This document shows, in pieces, positions 56,275 through 64,000 of a DNA stretch of 64,000 nt. The number at the start of each line of letters is the position of its first letter. Within the stretch, counting starts at the first letter, position 1. The position numbers were made by a program, and so were the translations under genes. The notes under the pieces are model-generated. The model worked only from the letters and a program-made list of their open reading frames with translations. It had not been told where the DNA came from and did no database searches. The DNA is from Trissonchulus latispiculum (lineage: Eukaryota; Nematoda; Enoplea; Enoplida; Ironidae). The stretch is from NCBI GenBank assembly GCA_030248195.1, contig JASAND010030329.1:1-64000 (forward strand), given 5' to 3'.

Positions 56275-56765
56275 ATTTTTCTTAGGGGTATATACTTTTG
56301 AAAGCGATTTTTAAGCTATTTTTGCAATTTTTTAGCAAAAAATAGCAATTTTTTCGCAAAAACACGTTTTTTGGACATGTTCTAGCAAAAACTATAATTT
56401 TAGGTGAAGCCGGCGAATCGATGGAACTAAGGGTGATATATATACACCATGGTACAAACGCAAGCTCTCTCAGCCTTAAGTCCAAAAAGCTACAGCCTTA
56501 GTTCCGTATTTAGAGATGCACCGGGGCCGGGCCAGGGCCTGGAAGTTGGGGGTCCAAATCGAAAATTTACAAAAATTTTCTTGAATATTCAAATTTTGAA
56601 ATAATTTCTGATATACAAACGTTTCTATGTTTCTATTCAAATTGGTGTGAAAACAAACCATTTACAACACTGACTTTTTGGCTTTCGAAATTTCAAAATT
56701 GGGGCCTGGCCAGGCCTCGGTGCATTCCTATTCCGTATATATATATGTGTTTTTCCCCGCCCTGG
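56275..56765 (-). mobile_element. Decayed G2-type element fragment
   Basis: It holds an inverse match to 15480-15570 (for example GCAAGCTCTCTCAGCCTTAA) and ends in GTGTTTTTCCCCGCCCTG like element G2. The left end is lost. A hAT-type MITE is inserted in it. Confidence 0.65.
56510..56730. mobile_element. Short hAT-type MITE
   Basis: TAGAGATGCACCGGGGCC and the inverse end CTCGGTGCATTCCTA are flanked by TTCCGTAT (56502-56509 and 56731-56738). It is a shorter sibling of 13378-13752. Confidence 0.82.
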
Positions 56766-56774
56766 ACGTATATA

Positions 56775-56815
56775 TCAAATATTATATGTATTATATGTAT
56801 TATATGTATCAAATT
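56775..56815. repeat. (TATATGTAT)n microsatellite
   Basis: Short tandem repeat upstream of FAU. Confidence 0.55.
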
Positions 56816-56943
56816 ATTATAACGTATATATCAAATTTCTGCACTGTTTCAGGCAAGATTGCTGTTGATATTACATAGGAGTTTTGGAAATACAACTTGC
56901 GTATATAATTTGTGAAAATTTTCGTTGTTGATATCTGACAAAC

Positions 56944-63509
<6,566 letters not shown>

Positions 63510-64000
63510 AATTAATTAGAGAGAACAGTGCTTGCCGGGGGGAAGCTTTGTTTATTGTTCGTTGTTGATGTTGAATAAAATGTTTTGATTGGCGTGAAGT
63601 ATTGTAGGTTTTTGAGCCCGCTGAACCTTTATAGCTAGTCCTGTGTTCCTGTGCAGTAGAAATAGTTTTGTTTGCCAAATTTTTAGACTTAGCAGCATGT
63701 ACCAAACAGTACGTTAGTTAAGTCAGTACTTTCGACGGAAAGCAGATCAGTACCATACATGGGCAGGGTATCTCTCCGACTCTCCACAGGGTGTACCAGA
63801 AATTTTGCGCGGTCTCCCTTGCTCAGTTGGGAGGTGGGCGAGTCAAGGTAACTGAATAGTTAAAGCAGTAAGCAGCCCTGTTTGTATTTTCCACTCCTTT
63901 GTTCTAATTTCATGGATTAATCACATGCTAATATCTTTGCAACTTACACGTTGTTGTAGAAATGAAATATTGCGCTCTAATTATAGCTAATTTATCTTAA
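63510..64000 (+). other. FAU 3' untranslated region and flank
   Basis: AATAAA at 63574-63579 implies a very short untranslated region, as usual for ribosomal protein genes. Nothing else is recognised to the end. Confidence 0.6.

Overview
This window is from the nuclear genome of an animal. Two conserved animal genes with spliceosomal introns are recognisable: a KLHL20-like BTB/BACK/kelch gene and FAU (ubiquitin-like FUBI fused to ribosomal protein eS30). The lineage cannot be fixed from sequence alone; an invertebrate with a compact-exon, repeat-choked genome fits. Everything else I can support is mobile or repetitive DNA, much of it nested, and several insertions can be dated relative to each other because an empty site lies elsewhere in the same window.

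Layout. 1-2550: a 5'-truncated non-LTR retrotransposon (reverse transcriptase, minus strand) and a 147-bp tandem array. 2666-4745: a terminal-inverted-repeat (TIR) element of the GGGGAAAAAACC type carrying a nested element. 6248-10652: terminal-hairpin elements with 145/147-bp internal arrays. 10921-24959: the KLHL20-like gene, read on plus. Its exon 1, BTB exon, BACK exon and the start of the next exon are present, then the reading frame breaks and only the last kelch exon follows at 24771. The missing middle is replaced by an inverted duplication of the BTB exon and its upstream intron. That copy is itself split by a complete 5187-bp Tc1/mariner-type transposon (17959-23145) with exact TA target duplications. 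25865-30551: LINE relics, one with a 2A-like motif. 32971-42147: a 4.6-kb hairpin-rich unit duplicated head to tail, each copy with a tRNA-Arg(CCG)-like gene. 42650-56270: TTAA-type elements, G/C-homopolymer elements, a foldback element, hAT insertions, and a three-level nest (hAT in hairpin element in 184-bp-TIR element). 56944-63509: FAU in four exons, its introns holding hAT, TTAA-type and non-LTR insertions.

The most notable system is the Tc1/mariner-type element. It has two divergent genes sharing about 100 bp of AT-rich DNA: a spliced DD34E transposase (minus, two exons) and a spliced 455-residue accessory protein (plus, four exons) with a cysteine cluster, a predicted coiled coil and a C-terminal BEN-like domain. 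Open frames, near-identical ends and a perfect empty site suggest a young insertion. The second is a group of non-autonomous elements that begin with a strong palindrome, carry 145-147-bp arrays and end in CTTG next to T, resembling Helitron/Helentron derivatives.
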